Shown here: piece after piece, positions 9,918 through 17,038 of the stretch | Numbering within the stretch: position 1 is the first letter of the stretch | Layout of the letters: every line of letters starts with the position of its first letter | Assembly (NCBI GenBank): GCA_036379355.1 | Contig: DASVGV010000142.1 | Coordinates: 1-41,224 of the forward strand | Direction: 5' to 3' | Source of the DNA: CAJCIY01 sp036379355 | Lineage (GTDB): Bacteria; Actinomycetota; Actinomycetes; Mycobacteriales; CAJCIY01 | DNA: 41,224 nucleotides | Notes under the pieces: model-generated | What the model was told of the DNA's origin: nothing | What the model saw: the letters and a program-made list of their open reading frames with translations, nothing else | Database searches by the model: none | Position numbers and translations under genes: made by a program

Positions 9918-9953
9918 CGGTTGTTGTGGGGTGTGCACGGGGTGGAACAACCG
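9918..9953. repeat. Inverted repeat inside oriC
   Basis: CGGTTGTT (9918-9925) and its perfect reverse complement AACAACCG (9946-9953) flank a 20-base segment that contains one of the GTGCAC motifs in its middle and G-rich flanks. It could be a stem-loop or a protein-binding site of origin control. It lies too far from either gene end to be an obvious terminator. Confidence 0.55.
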
Positions 9954-10131
9954 AAGAGCGACGTCGTCGTCGGGGGCGTGGACGGTGTGCACCGTCGTGT
10001 GATTTCGCAGGTCGCAGCAAACATCGGCCAGTGGAGAGCCTGAGACGCAACCAGCTTCCCGCGGCGTGCGAGGAGGGACGGTCGGGCCAGCAGCGAGTTC
10101 CGTCCCCCGCCTGTCCGCTGTTTCCACAGTG

Positions 10132-10140
10132 TTGTTCACA
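10132..10140 (+). promoter_or_regulatory. DnaA box, one mismatch
   Basis: TTGTTCACA differs from the high-G+C consensus TTGTCCACA at one position. A weaker box-like GTTTCCACA precedes it by three bases (10120-10128). Both are within 40 bases of the dnaA stop codon. Confidence 0.55.
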
Positions 10141-10155
10141 GGCTGTGCACCCGCG

Positions 10156-11586
10156 TCAGCCGCGGTTCTGGGTCTTGATCCGGCTGGTGAGCTCGGTGAC
10201 CTGGTTGAACACGGACCGGCGCTCGGCCATCAGACCCCGGATCTTGCGCTCGGCATGCATCACCGTCGTGTGATCACGGCCGCCGAACGCCTGACCGATC
10301 TTCGGCAGTGACTGTTCGGTGAGCTCCCGGCAGAGGTACATCGCGATCTGGCGGGCGTTGACCAGAACTCGGCTGCGGGACGAGCCGCACAGGTCCTCGA
10401 CCGTGAGCCCGAAGTAGGCGGCCGTCGCGCCGATGATGATGCCGGGAGTGATCTGCGGCGCGCCGTTGTCGGGCAGCAGGTCACGCAGCACGACCTCGGC
10501 GAGCGGTACGTCGGTCTCGGCGCGGTTCAGGCTGGCGAATGCCGTGACGCGGATGAGGGCACCCTCGAGCTCGCGAATGTTGCGATCGATGTTGCTCGCG
10601 ATGTACTCGAGCACCTCCGACGGGACGTTCAGCTTCTCCTGGGCGGCCTTCTTGCGAAGGATCGCGATACGGGTCTCGAGGTCGGGTGGCTGCACGTCGG
10701 TGAGCAGGCCCCACTCGAACCGAGATCGCATCCGGTCCTCCAGCGCCGACAGTTGCTTGGGGCTGCGGTCGGAGCTGATGACGATCTGCTTGTTCGCGTT
10801 GTGCAGCGTGTTGAACGTGTGGAAGAACTCCTCCTGCGTCCCTTCTTTGCCCTGCAGGAACTGGATGTCGTCCACGAGCAGGATGTCCACGTCGCGGTAG
10901 CGCCGGTGGAACGCCGCTGCCTTGTCGTCCCGGATCGAGTTGATGAAGTCGTTGGTGAACTCTTCGGAGCTCACATAGCGGATCCGCGATCGGGGGAACA
11001 GATGCTGGGCGTAGTGCCCGATGGCGTGCAACAAGTGAGTCTTACCGAGCCCCGAGTCGCCGTAGATGAACAGCGGGTTGTACGCCTTCGCAGGGGCTTC
11101 GGCCACGGCCACGGCCGCAGCGTGGGCGAACCGGTTGCTCGAACCGATGACGAAGGTCTCGAAGAGGTACTTCGGGTTGAGCTGCGCTGGATCAGAGGCG
11201 ATGGGGCCCCCGCGGCCGGTTCCGGGGACCGGCGCCTGTGCAGCCAGGTGTGCCGGGGTGAGGTCGGGATCGGTCTCGTCCTCTTCCTCGTCGTCGTTGG
11301 CGGCTCCGCTTGGCAGCGCCTCGACCGTGACGGCGACCTGGACCTCGTGCCCGAGCTCGGCGGCGAGCGCCGTCGCGAGGGCCGGGCGCAGCCGGGTGTC
11401 GAGCAGCTCCTTGGTGAAGGTGTTGGGGGCGGCGAGAAGGGCCGTGCCCTCGACCAGGGCGACCGGCCTGGTGAGGCGTAACCACGCGCGGTCCGCCCCG
11501 GTCAGTGCATCCTCGGTCAGCCCCGCAACAGCACGCGGCCAGGCGGCACCTAGCTCGGCCGTACCGTCGGCGGACCAGTCCTCCAT
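10156..11586 (-). CDS. dnaA: Chromosomal replication initiator protein DnaA
   Basis: DnaA binds DnaA boxes and melts oriC in its ATP form. The 476-residue protein shows all four domains: an N-terminal helicase-interaction domain (residues 1-90), a short acidic linker (DDEEEDETDPD, about 98-108), the AAA+ core and the C-terminal helix-turn-helix. Walker A is GDSGLGKTH (176-184), Walker B is DILLVDDIQFL, and sensor motifs follow. The domain IV signature GGRDHTTVMHAERKI is complete. The linker is much shorter than in Streptomyces. The ATG start has a GGGGA element eight bases upstream. DnaA boxes in the leader suggest autoregulation. Confidence 0.99.
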   Translation of the reverse strand: MEDWSADGTAELGAAWPRAVAGLTEDALTGADRAWLRLTRPVALVEGTALLAAPNTFTKELLDTRLRPALATALAAELGHEVQVAVTVEALPSGAANDDEEEDETDPDLTPAHLAAQAPVPGTGRGGPIASDPAQLNPKYLFETFVIGSSNRFAHAAAVAVAEAPAKAYNPLFIYGDSGLGKTHLLHAIGHYAQHLFPRSRIRYVSSEEFTNDFINSIRDDKAAAFHRRYRDVDILLVDDIQFLQGKEGTQEEFFHTFNTLHNANKQIVISSDRSPKQLSALEDRMRSRFEWGLLTDVQPPDLETRIAILRKKAAQEKLNVPSEVLEYIASNIDRNIRELEGALIRVTAFASLNRAETDVPLAEVVLRDLLPDNGAPQITPGIIIGATAAYFGLTVEDLCGSSRSRVLVNARQIAMYLCRELTEQSLPKIGQAFGGRDHTTVMHAERKIRGLMAERRSVFNQVTELTSRIKTQNRG

Positions 11587-11658
11587 CGTGTCGATCCCCG
11601 TTCCCCTCGAGATGCCCCGCTCGCGCCGTTCGTCCGGCGCGCGCGCCTCCGGCGCCTG

Positions 11659-11679
11659 TCGTCCACAGCTCCGTCCACA
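11659..11679 (+). promoter_or_regulatory. Pair of DnaA-box-like sites in the dnaA leader
   Basis: TCGTCCACA (11659-11667) and CCGTCCACA (11671-11679) carry one and two mismatches to TTGTCCACA and are separated by three bases. They lie between the predicted dnaA promoter and its start codon, a position suited to autorepression. Confidence 0.5.
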
Positions 11680-11752
11680 TCCTGTGCGTGATCACGGCCG
11701 TGCGGGGGAAGGGGCGCGGCCAGTGCTCTCGGGGAACCCGACGGAGCGACCG

Positions 11753-11782
11753 ACGGTAACAGCGTGTCCGGAGATGAGTCGA
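11753..11782 (-). promoter_or_regulatory. dnaA: Candidate dnaA promoter
   Basis: On the minus strand TCGACT (11782-11777) is followed after 18 bases by TACCGT (11758-11753), a fair match to TTGACA and TANNNT. It would give a leader of about 160 bases containing the two DnaA-box-like sites. A perfect DnaA box lies just upstream of the -35. Confidence 0.5.
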
Positions 11783-11786
11783 GGGG

Positions 11787-11795
11787 TTGTCCACA
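11787..11795 (+). promoter_or_regulatory. Perfect DnaA box TTGTCCACA
   Basis: TTGTCCACA matches the high-G+C consensus exactly and is followed by another A, making it nearly palindromic (TTGTCCACAA against TTGTGGACAA). It lies in the divergent dnaA/rpmH region, five bases from the predicted dnaA -35. It is the only exact match I found in the origin region. Confidence 0.75.
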
Positions 11796-11844
11796 ACGGG
11801 TACGAAGGGCGGCGAACCGGCAGGGCGACCGGGGCGTCCTTGGT

Positions 11845-11874
11845 TTGACCGCCCTTCCAGGCTGCCGTTACCGT
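11845..11874 (+). promoter_or_regulatory. rpmH: Promoter of the rpmH operon
   Basis: TTGACC (11845-11850), an 18-base spacer and TACCGT (11869-11874) form a good housekeeping sigma promoter pointing towards rpmH, leaving a leader of about 125 bases. The same TACCGT hexamer is predicted for the divergent dnaA promoter. Confidence 0.65.
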
Positions 11875-11964
11875 GGACCGTCAGACGGCTCTCCCCCGTG
11901 ACCTGCCCCGGGCCGGTCACCTGTTGGGGCCGTCTCGATCCCTGTTACCGCTGGGTCACCGCCC

Positions 11965-11981
11965 TGGTGGTATCACCACCA
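11965..11981. repeat. Small inverted repeat in the rpmH leader
   Basis: TGGTGGT-ATC-ACCACCA is a perfect 7-bp inverted repeat with a 3-base centre, 24 bases upstream of the rpmH start. In RNA it could form a small hairpin, though a 3-base loop is tight; it may instead be a protein site. The rest of the 11587-12004 gap holds only the DnaA boxes and promoters listed. Confidence 0.45.
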
Positions 11982-12004
11982 TCGAAGCGATCCGGAGTCC
12001 CGTC

Positions 12005-12142
12005 GTGAGCAAGCGCACGTTCCAGCCGAACAACCGTCGGCGGGCCAAGACGCACGGCTTTCGGCTGCGCATGCGGACGCGTGCCGGCCGCGCCATCATC
12101 TCCGGCCGCCGCCGCAAGGGCCGCCAGGAGCTGTCGGCCTGA
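12005..12142 (+). CDS. rpmH: 50S ribosomal protein L34
   Basis: This 45-residue basic protein of the large ribosomal subunit reads MSKRTFQPNNRRRAKTHGFR onward and ends QELSA, a full match to the L34 family in length and in its conserved core RTRAGRAIISGRRRKGR. The start is GTG at 12005, with GGAG seven bases upstream. It is divergent from dnaA and first in the rpmH-rnpA-yidD-yidC-jag-rsmG run. Confidence 0.98.
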   Translation: MSKRTFQPNNRRRAKTHGFRLRMRTRAGRAIISGRRRKGRQELSA

Positions 12143-12185
12143 TCATCGTGCCGGTCAACTCACCAGGCCACGGGAAGGTGTGAAG

Positions 12186-12530
12186 GTGTTGCCCCGGTCC
12201 GCGCGCCTGCATCGCGGAAGGGACATCGCCCGGGTGTCCTCGCAGGGCTCGCGTGCCCACAGCGGTGGAATCTCGGTGTCCGTGGTGGTCGGCGACGAGC
12301 CCACGGCTCGAGCCACGGTCGTGGTGAGCCGCCGATCCGGCGGTGCCGTGGCGCGTAATCGGCAGCGACGCCGGATCCGGCACGCCCTCGTTCCCACCCT
12401 TCAGCGGGTGCCGGCGGGCGCCGAGCTGGTCGTGCGTGGGGGACCGCGGGTCGCCCAGCTGCCACCCGCCGAGCTCGCGAGCGAGCTCGACCGTGCGGTA
12501 CGACGAGCGCTGCGCCGGGTGGGGTCGTGA
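12186..12530 (+). CDS. rnpA: Ribonuclease P protein component
   Basis: RnpA is the protein partner of the RNase P ribozyme that trims tRNA 5' ends. The 114-residue protein starts LPRSARLHRGRDIARV and has the RNR signature ARNRQRRRIRHAL at about residues 58-70, the conserved basic helix contacting the RNA. I choose the GTG at 12186, seven bases after GGGAAGG; a GTG at 12180 is in frame but only one base from that site. The gene follows rpmH by 43 bases. Confidence 0.95.
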   Translation: MLPRSARLHRGRDIARVSSQGSRAHSGGISVSVVVGDEPTARATVVVSRRSGGAVARNRQRRRIRHALVPTLQRVPAGAELVVRGGPRVAQLPPAELASELDRAVRRALRRVGS

Positions 12531-12576
12531 CACCGGTGCGCCGTCCCCGCAGCCGGTCCCAGCGTCAGGCGAACCG

Positions 12577-12855
12577 ATGAGTCCGGCCGCGCGTGTCCTG
12601 TCACTCCTGATCCTCGGATACCAACGGTTTGTGAGTCCGTTGCTGGGTCCACGGTGTCGCTTCGAACCTTCGTGCAGCGCGTACGCGCGAGAGGCCGTGC
12701 TGGTCCACGGCGCCCTCCGCGGGTCGGCGCTCGCGGGGTGGCGACTCCTGCGTTGCCAACCGTTCGGCACCCCGGGCTACGACCCGGTGCCCGAGCGTCA
12801 CCCGGGCCGCCGTGAGCGCGCCGCCACGGCCGTGCAGGGAGCGCGACCGTGCTGA
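12577..12855 (+). CDS. yidD: Membrane protein insertion efficiency factor YidD
   Basis: YidD is a small membrane-associated protein (haemolysin alpha-like family, DUF37) thought to assist YidC-dependent insertion. The 92-residue product carries the family pattern: LLILGYQRFVSPLLGPRCRFEPSCSAYAREA, HG, then RLLRCQPFGTPGYDPVP, with the conserved cysteines at CRF, SCS and RCQP. ATG at 12577 is the start best matching the family; there is no strong ribosome-binding site. Its end overlaps the yidC start by seven bases. Confidence 0.94.
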   Translation: MSPAARVLSLLILGYQRFVSPLLGPRCRFEPSCSAYAREAVLVHGALRGSALAGWRLLRCQPFGTPGYDPVPERHPGRRERAATAVQGARPC

Positions 12856-13898
12856 ACGCCCTGTACAACTTCGTCGCACGCGCCACCGTCGTCATCCACG
12901 GTGGGCTTCAGCACGTCACCGGCGACAACGGCTACACCTGGGCCTTGTCGATCATCCTGTTGACCGCAGGCGTACGGCTCATCCTGGTGCCGCTGTTCGT
13001 CAAGCAGATCAAGTCGCAGCGCACCATGCAGGTGATGCAGCCCAAGATCAAAGAGCTGCGCGAGAAGTACAAGAACGACAAGCAGAAGCTCAACGAGGAG
13101 ATGATCAAGCTTCAGCGGGAGCACGGAAACCCGCTCCTCGGGTGCCTGCCGACGGTGTTGCAGATCCCGTTGTTCCTGGCCCTGTATCGCGTCATGAACG
13201 GGTTCGAGCCGCAGAAGTCGCTCACGATCCCCGGCAACATCAACGGCTACTACCCCGACCACCTCAGCGGCCTGTCGGTCAGCGAGGCCAGCCAGATCGC
13301 CCACGCCAAGATCTTCGGGGCCTCGCTCGCGACGACGTTCCGGTCCTCGCACGAGGTGTTGAACACGCTCGGCGCGAACATCGTGGCAACGCGGATCGTG
13401 TGCGGGGTGCTCATCGTCGTCATGATGCTCAGCACGTACGTCACGCAGCGGCAGATCATGGGCCGCAACAGCGTGGTCGGAAACCCGCAGCAGGCTGCCA
13501 CCCAGAAGATCCTGCTGTACGTATCCCCCCTGTTCTTGGGCATCTTCGGGCTGCGTATCTCGGTCGGCGGGCTGCTCTACTGGTTCACGAGCAACGTGTG
13601 GAGCATGGTCCAGCAACTCGTGGTGATCCGCCGGATGCCCCCCGTGATCGAAGGGGGGAGCGGACCGGCGGCAAGTACGGCGGGGGCTCCCCAGCCCTCC
13701 GGGGGCGGAGGCCTGTTAGGGGGCCGCCGCCGGGAGGCGCCGCCTCCACCGGCTCCGGCCCCGGCCCGCCTGGTGCAGCAGCGAACGGTGTCGGACAGCG
13801 CGCCGTCCGAACCGACCGGGTCGCCGCGCGGCGGCCGGCCGCCGCGCGGAGGTTCCGCGGCGAAGCGAAAGAAGGGGCGCAAGGGCGGTCGGCGCTGA
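12849..13898 (+). CDS. yidC: Membrane protein insertase YidC (Oxa1 family)
   Basis: YidC inserts proteins into the cytoplasmic membrane alone or with SecYEG. The 349-residue protein lacks the large periplasmic domain of Gram-negative YidC and has the five-helix Oxa1 core. This includes the conserved arginine in the first core helix (TAGVRLILVPLF), a charged cytoplasmic hairpin (KIKELREKYKNDKQKLNEEMIKL) and the helix GCLPTVLQIPLFLALYRVM. The final 75 residues are Gly/Pro/Arg-rich and end in a basic run KRKKGRKGGRR, as in other actinomycetes, probably for ribosome contact. The GTG start overlaps yidD. Confidence 0.97.
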   Translation: MLNALYNFVARATVVIHGGLQHVTGDNGYTWALSIILLTAGVRLILVPLFVKQIKSQRTMQVMQPKIKELREKYKNDKQKLNEEMIKLQREHGNPLLGCLPTVLQIPLFLALYRVMNGFEPQKSLTIPGNINGYYPDHLSGLSVSEASQIAHAKIFGASLATTFRSSHEVLNTLGANIVATRIVCGVLIVVMMLSTYVTQRQIMGRNSVVGNPQQAATQKILLYVSPLFLGIFGLRISVGGLLYWFTSNVWSMVQQLVVIRRMPPVIEGGSGPAASTAGAPQPSGGGGLLGGRRREAPPPPAPAPARLVQQRTVSDSAPSEPTGSPRGGRPPRGGSAAKRKKGRKGGRR

Positions 13899-13958
13899 CC
13901 TGACCGCGTTCGCCGCCAGAACGCACGAACATGCAGGGGAACGGCCGAGGAGGAGCAG

Positions 13959-14492
13959 ATGAGCGAGGTCACCACGACGGCCGATGAGGCCGCGGAGGCG
14001 AGCGGCGCGCCGCCTGAGGGAGCTGGCCGCCCTTCGGTCAGTCTCGAGCAGGAGGGCGAGGTCGCGGCGGACTACCTCGAGGAGCTGCTCGACATCTGCG
14101 ACTTGGATGGTGACCTCGACCTGGACGTCGAAGGCGACCGGGCCGTCGTCGCGATCGTGGGCGATGGGCTGCAAGACCTCGTCGGTGACCGCGGCACGGT
14201 TCTCGAGGCCCTGCAGGAGCTCACTCGGCTGTCGGTCCTCGCGCAGACCGGACAACGCAGCCGGTTGATGCTGGACATCGCCGGTCACCGCGCGGCGCGA
14301 CGCGCCGAGCTCACCGAGCTGGGAACTGCTGCGGCGCAGCGGGTTCTGGCTTCTGGGGAGCCCAATCGCCTCTCGCCCATGAGCCCGTTCGAGCGCAAGG
14401 TCGTCCACGACGCGGTGGCTGTCGTGGATGGTGTGCACAGCGAGTCCGAAGGCGAGGAACCGCACCGGCGTGTCGTGGTCCTCCCTGACTGA
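13959..14492 (+). CDS. jag: Jag/KhpB-family KH-R3H RNA-binding protein
   Basis: This 177-residue protein has an acidic N-terminal region, a KH domain at about residues 35-110 (DYLEELLDICDLDGDLDLD through DLVGDRGTVLEALQELTRL) and an R3H domain at the C-terminus. The R-x3-H motif is in FERKVVHDAV. Jag/KhpB proteins bind RNA and influence cell shape and division; partner and targets here are unknown. The start is ATG with GAGGAG upstream. It lies 60 bases after yidC, the conserved position. Confidence 0.95.
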   Translation: MSEVTTTADEAAEASGAPPEGAGRPSVSLEQEGEVAADYLEELLDICDLDGDLDLDVEGDRAVVAIVGDGLQDLVGDRGTVLEALQELTRLSVLAQTGQRSRLMLDIAGHRAARRAELTELGTAAAQRVLASGEPNRLSPMSPFERKVVHDAVAVVDGVHSESEGEEPHRRVVVLPD

Positions 14493-14499
14493 TCGCGAG

Positions 14500-15189
14500 G
14501 TGTCGGCGCGACCACCGGGCGCCGCCGGCCCCGGCGCCACGTCTGTCCTCGCCGTCGTGCCGGACGCCGCCGAGGAGCTGTTCGCGGGCCGCCTACCGGT
14601 GGCGCTGCGGTTCGCGGAGTGGCTCGCCGGTGCGGGGACCACTCGCGGTGTCGTCGGGCCGCGGGAGGCGGAGCGGCTGTGGGACCGCCACCTGCTCAAC
14701 TGTGCGCTGGTCGCAGCGCTCGTTCCGGCCGGCGCTCACGTCGCCGATGTCGGGTCCGGCGGCGGCCTCCCCGGCGTCGTCGTCGCGCTGGCCCGGCCGG
14801 ATGTCCGGGTGACGCTCATCGACAGCATGGCGCGGCGGACGGCGTTCCTGTCCGAAGTGGTTGCAGATCTCGGGCTCGAGCAGCAGGTTGCGGTGCGGCG
14901 GGCGCGCGCGGAGGAGCTGGCGTTGAATGCCGATGCGGCGACGTCCCGCGCGGTGGCCGACCTGGGGACGGTGGCGTCGTGGTCGGCGGGTCTCGTACGC
15001 ACCGGGGGGATCCTGCTCGCCATGCGAGGAGGATCGGCGCACGCCGAACTGGCCGGCCACGCGCGCCGCATCCGGTCGGCGGGCTGGCAGGATGCCGAGG
15101 TCGTGGAGCGTTCGTGCGCGGGCGTGACGCCGTGTCTCGTTGTCCGGGCCACGATGAGCGCGGGCGCGCAGAGAAGAGGGCCCCGATGA
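14500..15189 (+). CDS. rsmG: 16S rRNA (guanine-N7)-methyltransferase RsmG
   Basis: RsmG (GidB) methylates G527 of 16S rRNA using S-adenosylmethionine; loss causes low-level streptomycin resistance. The roughly 229-residue protein has the substrate region VGPREAERLWDRHLLNCALV and the SAM-binding loop VADVGSGGGLPGVVVALARP, then LIDSMARRTAFLSEVV. The frame is open upstream to 14428. I take GTG 14500 (VSARPPGAAG), just after the jag stop at 14492, but GTG 14470, overlapping jag, or a later GTG are possible. It precedes parA by 19 bases. Confidence 0.93.
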   Translation: MSARPPGAAGPGATSVLAVVPDAAEELFAGRLPVALRFAEWLAGAGTTRGVVGPREAERLWDRHLLNCALVAALVPAGAHVADVGSGGGLPGVVVALARPDVRVTLIDSMARRTAFLSEVVADLGLEQQVAVRRARAEELALNADAATSRAVADLGTVASWSAGLVRTGGILLAMRGGSAHAELAGHARRIRSAGWQDAEVVERSCAGVTPCLVVRATMSAGAQRRGPR

Positions 15190-15208
15190 GCGCTCGTGGG
15201 AAGCGGCC

Positions 15209-16069
15209 GTGAGCGTCCTCGAACCGGTTTCACGGGAAACACTGCCGAAGCGCGAGGCGTCGCCGGCTGCCGTGGCGCGGCCGGTGCGGATCGTCACCGT
15301 CGCGAACCAGAAGGGCGGGGTCGGTAAGACCACCTCGGCCGTCAACCTCGCGACGGGGCTGGCGCTGGCCGGCCACCGGGTCCTGGCCATCGACCTGGAC
15401 CCGCAGGGCAACGCCTCGACCGGGTTCGGAATCCCGCACCACGTCGGGGTTCCCTCCGTCTACGACGCGATCGTGGCCGGACGTCCGCTCGCCGACGTCG
15501 TGTGCGAGGCGCCGGAGTCACCGAACCTGCGTGTCGTGCCCGCGACGATCGACCTCGCCGGCGCGGAGGTGGAGCTGGTTCCGCTCATCGCGCGGGAGGC
15601 GCGGCTCCGCAAGGCCCTTCGCACCTACCTGTCCGAGGAGGGCGCGGAGACGGAGGTGGTCCTCGTCGACTGCCCGCCGTCGTTGGGCCTGCTCACGGTG
15701 AACGCGTTCGTGGCCGCCACCGACGTGCTGATCCCGATCCAGTGCGAGTACTACGCGCTGGAGGGGCTGGGCCAGCTGACGAGGAACGTCGATCTCATCC
15801 GCGCGCATCTGAACCCCACGCTGCGGATCGGTGCGATCCTGCTCACCATGTACGACGCGCGGACGCGGCTGGCCGAGCAGGTGGCCGCCGACGTGCGTGG
15901 CCATTTCGAGGACCTGGTCCTCGACACCGTCATCCCGCGCAGTGTGCGGCTGTCGGAGGCGCCGAGCTTCGGCACCTCGGTGCTGGCGTACGACGCGGCC
16001 TCGCGGGGGGCGCAGGCGTACCTGGCAGCCGCACGCGAGCTGGCGGTCCGGTGGAGCATGGCCGCATGA
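15209..16069 (+). CDS. parA: Chromosome-partitioning ATPase ParA (Soj)
   Basis: ParA is a deviant Walker ATPase that moves ParB-bound origins. The 286-residue protein has the Walker A motif KGGVGKTT (residues 35-42) in VTVANQKGGVGKTTSAVNLA, Walker A' DLDPQGNAS, and Walker B VVLVDCPPSLGLLTVNA. The C-terminus follows the family (RSVRLSEAPSFGTSVLAYDAASRGAQAY). Translation begins at GTG 15209. The N-terminal peptide PVSRET is encoded by a parS-like palindrome. The TGA stop overlaps the parB ATG by four bases, so ParA and ParB are co-translated. Confidence 0.98.
   Translation: MSVLEPVSRETLPKREASPAAVARPVRIVTVANQKGGVGKTTSAVNLATGLALAGHRVLAIDLDPQGNASTGFGIPHHVGVPSVYDAIVAGRPLADVVCEAPESPNLRVVPATIDLAGAEVELVPLIAREARLRKALRTYLSEEGAETEVVLVDCPPSLGLLTVNAFVAATDVLIPIQCEYYALEGLGQLTRNVDLIRAHLNPTLRIGAILLTMYDARTRLAEQVAADVRGHFEDLVLDTVIPRSVRLSEAPSFGTSVLAYDAASRGAQAYLAAARELAVRWSMAA
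15226..15241 (+). promoter_or_regulatory. parS-like centromere site inside parA
   Basis: GGTTTCACGGGAAACA matches the ParB-binding consensus TGTTTCACGTGAAACA at 14 of 16 positions; the differences are the first base and one central base. It lies in the 5' end of parA and encodes the peptide VSRET, which parS sites in actinomycete parA and rsmG genes often do. No exact parS was found elsewhere in the window. Confidence 0.7.
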
Positions 16070-16974
16070 GCCCGCGCCCGGGGGGTCTGGGCCGGGGCCT
16101 GGGCGCGCTCATCCCCCCTGCGCCGGACCGCGACGTCGGGACGTCGTCGGCCGATGCACCGACCTTCCGAGAACTGCCGCTCGAAGCGATCCGGCCGAAC
16201 CCGCGCCAGCCCCGGACCGTCTTCGACGAGGACGCCCTGGCCGAGCTGGTGGTCTCGTTGCGCGAGGTCGGGATGCTCCAGCCGGTTGTCGTGCGCCCTC
16301 TGCCCGAGCCGTCGGAGGGCGCCACGTACGAGCTGGTCGTGGGCGAGCGCCGTTGGCGGGCGGCTGCCGAGGCGGGGTTCACCCACGTGCCGGCCCTCGT
16401 ACGGCAGACCGACGACGACGCCATGTTGCGGGACGCGCTGCTGGAGAACCTGCACCGGTCGCAGCTGAACCCGCTCGAGGAAGCCGCCGCGTACGCCCAG
16501 CTCCTCGAGGAGTTCCAGGTCACCCACGATCAGCTTGCCGGCCGCATCGGCAGGTCGCGCTCGCAGGTGTCGAACACGATCCGCCTGCTGGGGCTACCGC
16601 CACCCGTGCAACGGCGGGTGGCGGCCGGTGTCCTGTCGGCGGGCCACGCCCGTGCCCTGCTCGCGCTGCCGGATGCCGAGAGTCAGGAGGCGATGGCGGC
16701 GCGCATCGTCGCGGAAGGGCTCTCGGTGCGGGCCGTCGAGGAGCTGGTGGCGCTCGGGCGGGTGCCTGGCGACCGGCCGGCGCGTGGCGGCCGGCCGCGC
16801 CAGCGGCCCACGGATCCGCGCGCGGAGGAGCTGGGCGCCCGCGTGGCCGACCGCCTCGACACCCGCGTGAGGGTCGAGCTCGCTCGAGGGCGGAGCCGGC
16901 TGGTGGTCGAGGCCGCCGACCTGGACGACCTCGCCCGCATCGTCGACCTCATCACCCGCCCGGCCAGTTCCTGA
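16066..16974 (+). CDS. parB: Chromosome-partitioning protein ParB (Spo0J)
   Basis: ParB is a CTPase that loads at parS and spreads along DNA, recruiting SMC and ParA. The 302-residue protein begins GLGRGLGALIP, the ParA-interacting N-terminus. It continues with the CTP-binding domain, including IRPNPRQPRTVFDE, the ELVVGERRWRAA motif and LLENLHRSQLNPLEEA. The helix-turn-helix (LAGRIGRSRSQVSNTIRLLGL) and a C-terminal dimer domain follow. The ATG at 16066 overlaps the parA stop. It is convergent with the next gene, and the 64-base gap between them shows no clear terminator. Confidence 0.98.
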   Translation: MSPRPGGLGRGLGALIPPAPDRDVGTSSADAPTFRELPLEAIRPNPRQPRTVFDEDALAELVVSLREVGMLQPVVVRPLPEPSEGATYELVVGERRWRAAAEAGFTHVPALVRQTDDDAMLRDALLENLHRSQLNPLEEAAAYAQLLEEFQVTHDQLAGRIGRSRSQVSNTIRLLGLPPPVQRRVAAGVLSAGHARALLALPDAESQEAMAARIVAEGLSVRAVEELVALGRVPGDRPARGGRPRQRPTDPRAEELGARVADRLDTRVRVELARGRSRLVVEAADLDDLARIVDLITRPASS

Positions 16975-17038
16975 CCTCTGGTCAGGTATCGCCACGGACG
17001 CCGGTCGCGAAGGGGTCGCGCCGGGCGTGAGCCGCTGG

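Larger units (their letters stand above)
9718..10155. other. oriC: Probable chromosomal replication origin (oriC), dnaA-dnaN intergenic region
   Basis: This 438-base gap between dnaN and dnaA is where actinomycete oriC usually lies. Near the dnaA end it has one near-consensus DnaA box, TTGTTCACA (10132-10140, one mismatch to TTGTCCACA), and a weaker GTTTCCACA (10120-10128). The palindrome GTGCAC recurs four times (9815, 9933, 9987, 10145). In three of these it is preceded by T, giving TGTGCAC, whose reverse complement ends in GTGCACA and resembles a DnaA box core with C changed to G. A long inverted repeat is at 9918-9953. No clear A+T-rich unwinding element is seen. No plausible gene is present in either strand. 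Confidence 0.75.

Noticed and set aside
9718..10050. Upstream extension of dnaN by 111 codons
   Set aside because: It lacks clamp similarity; the ATG at 9717 has a good ribosome-binding site and gives the normal N-terminus.
9395..10273. Open frame on the plus strand crossing dnaN, oriC and dnaA
   Set aside because: It runs through parts of two opposite genes and the origin, with Arg/Pro-rich translation and no family pattern.
11731..11757. GGGAAC followed after 18 bases by GTA on the plus strand, resembling a sigma-R promoter
   Set aside because: The -10 core is GTA rather than GTT and no gene is suitably placed; the TTGACC/TACCGT promoter explains rpmH.
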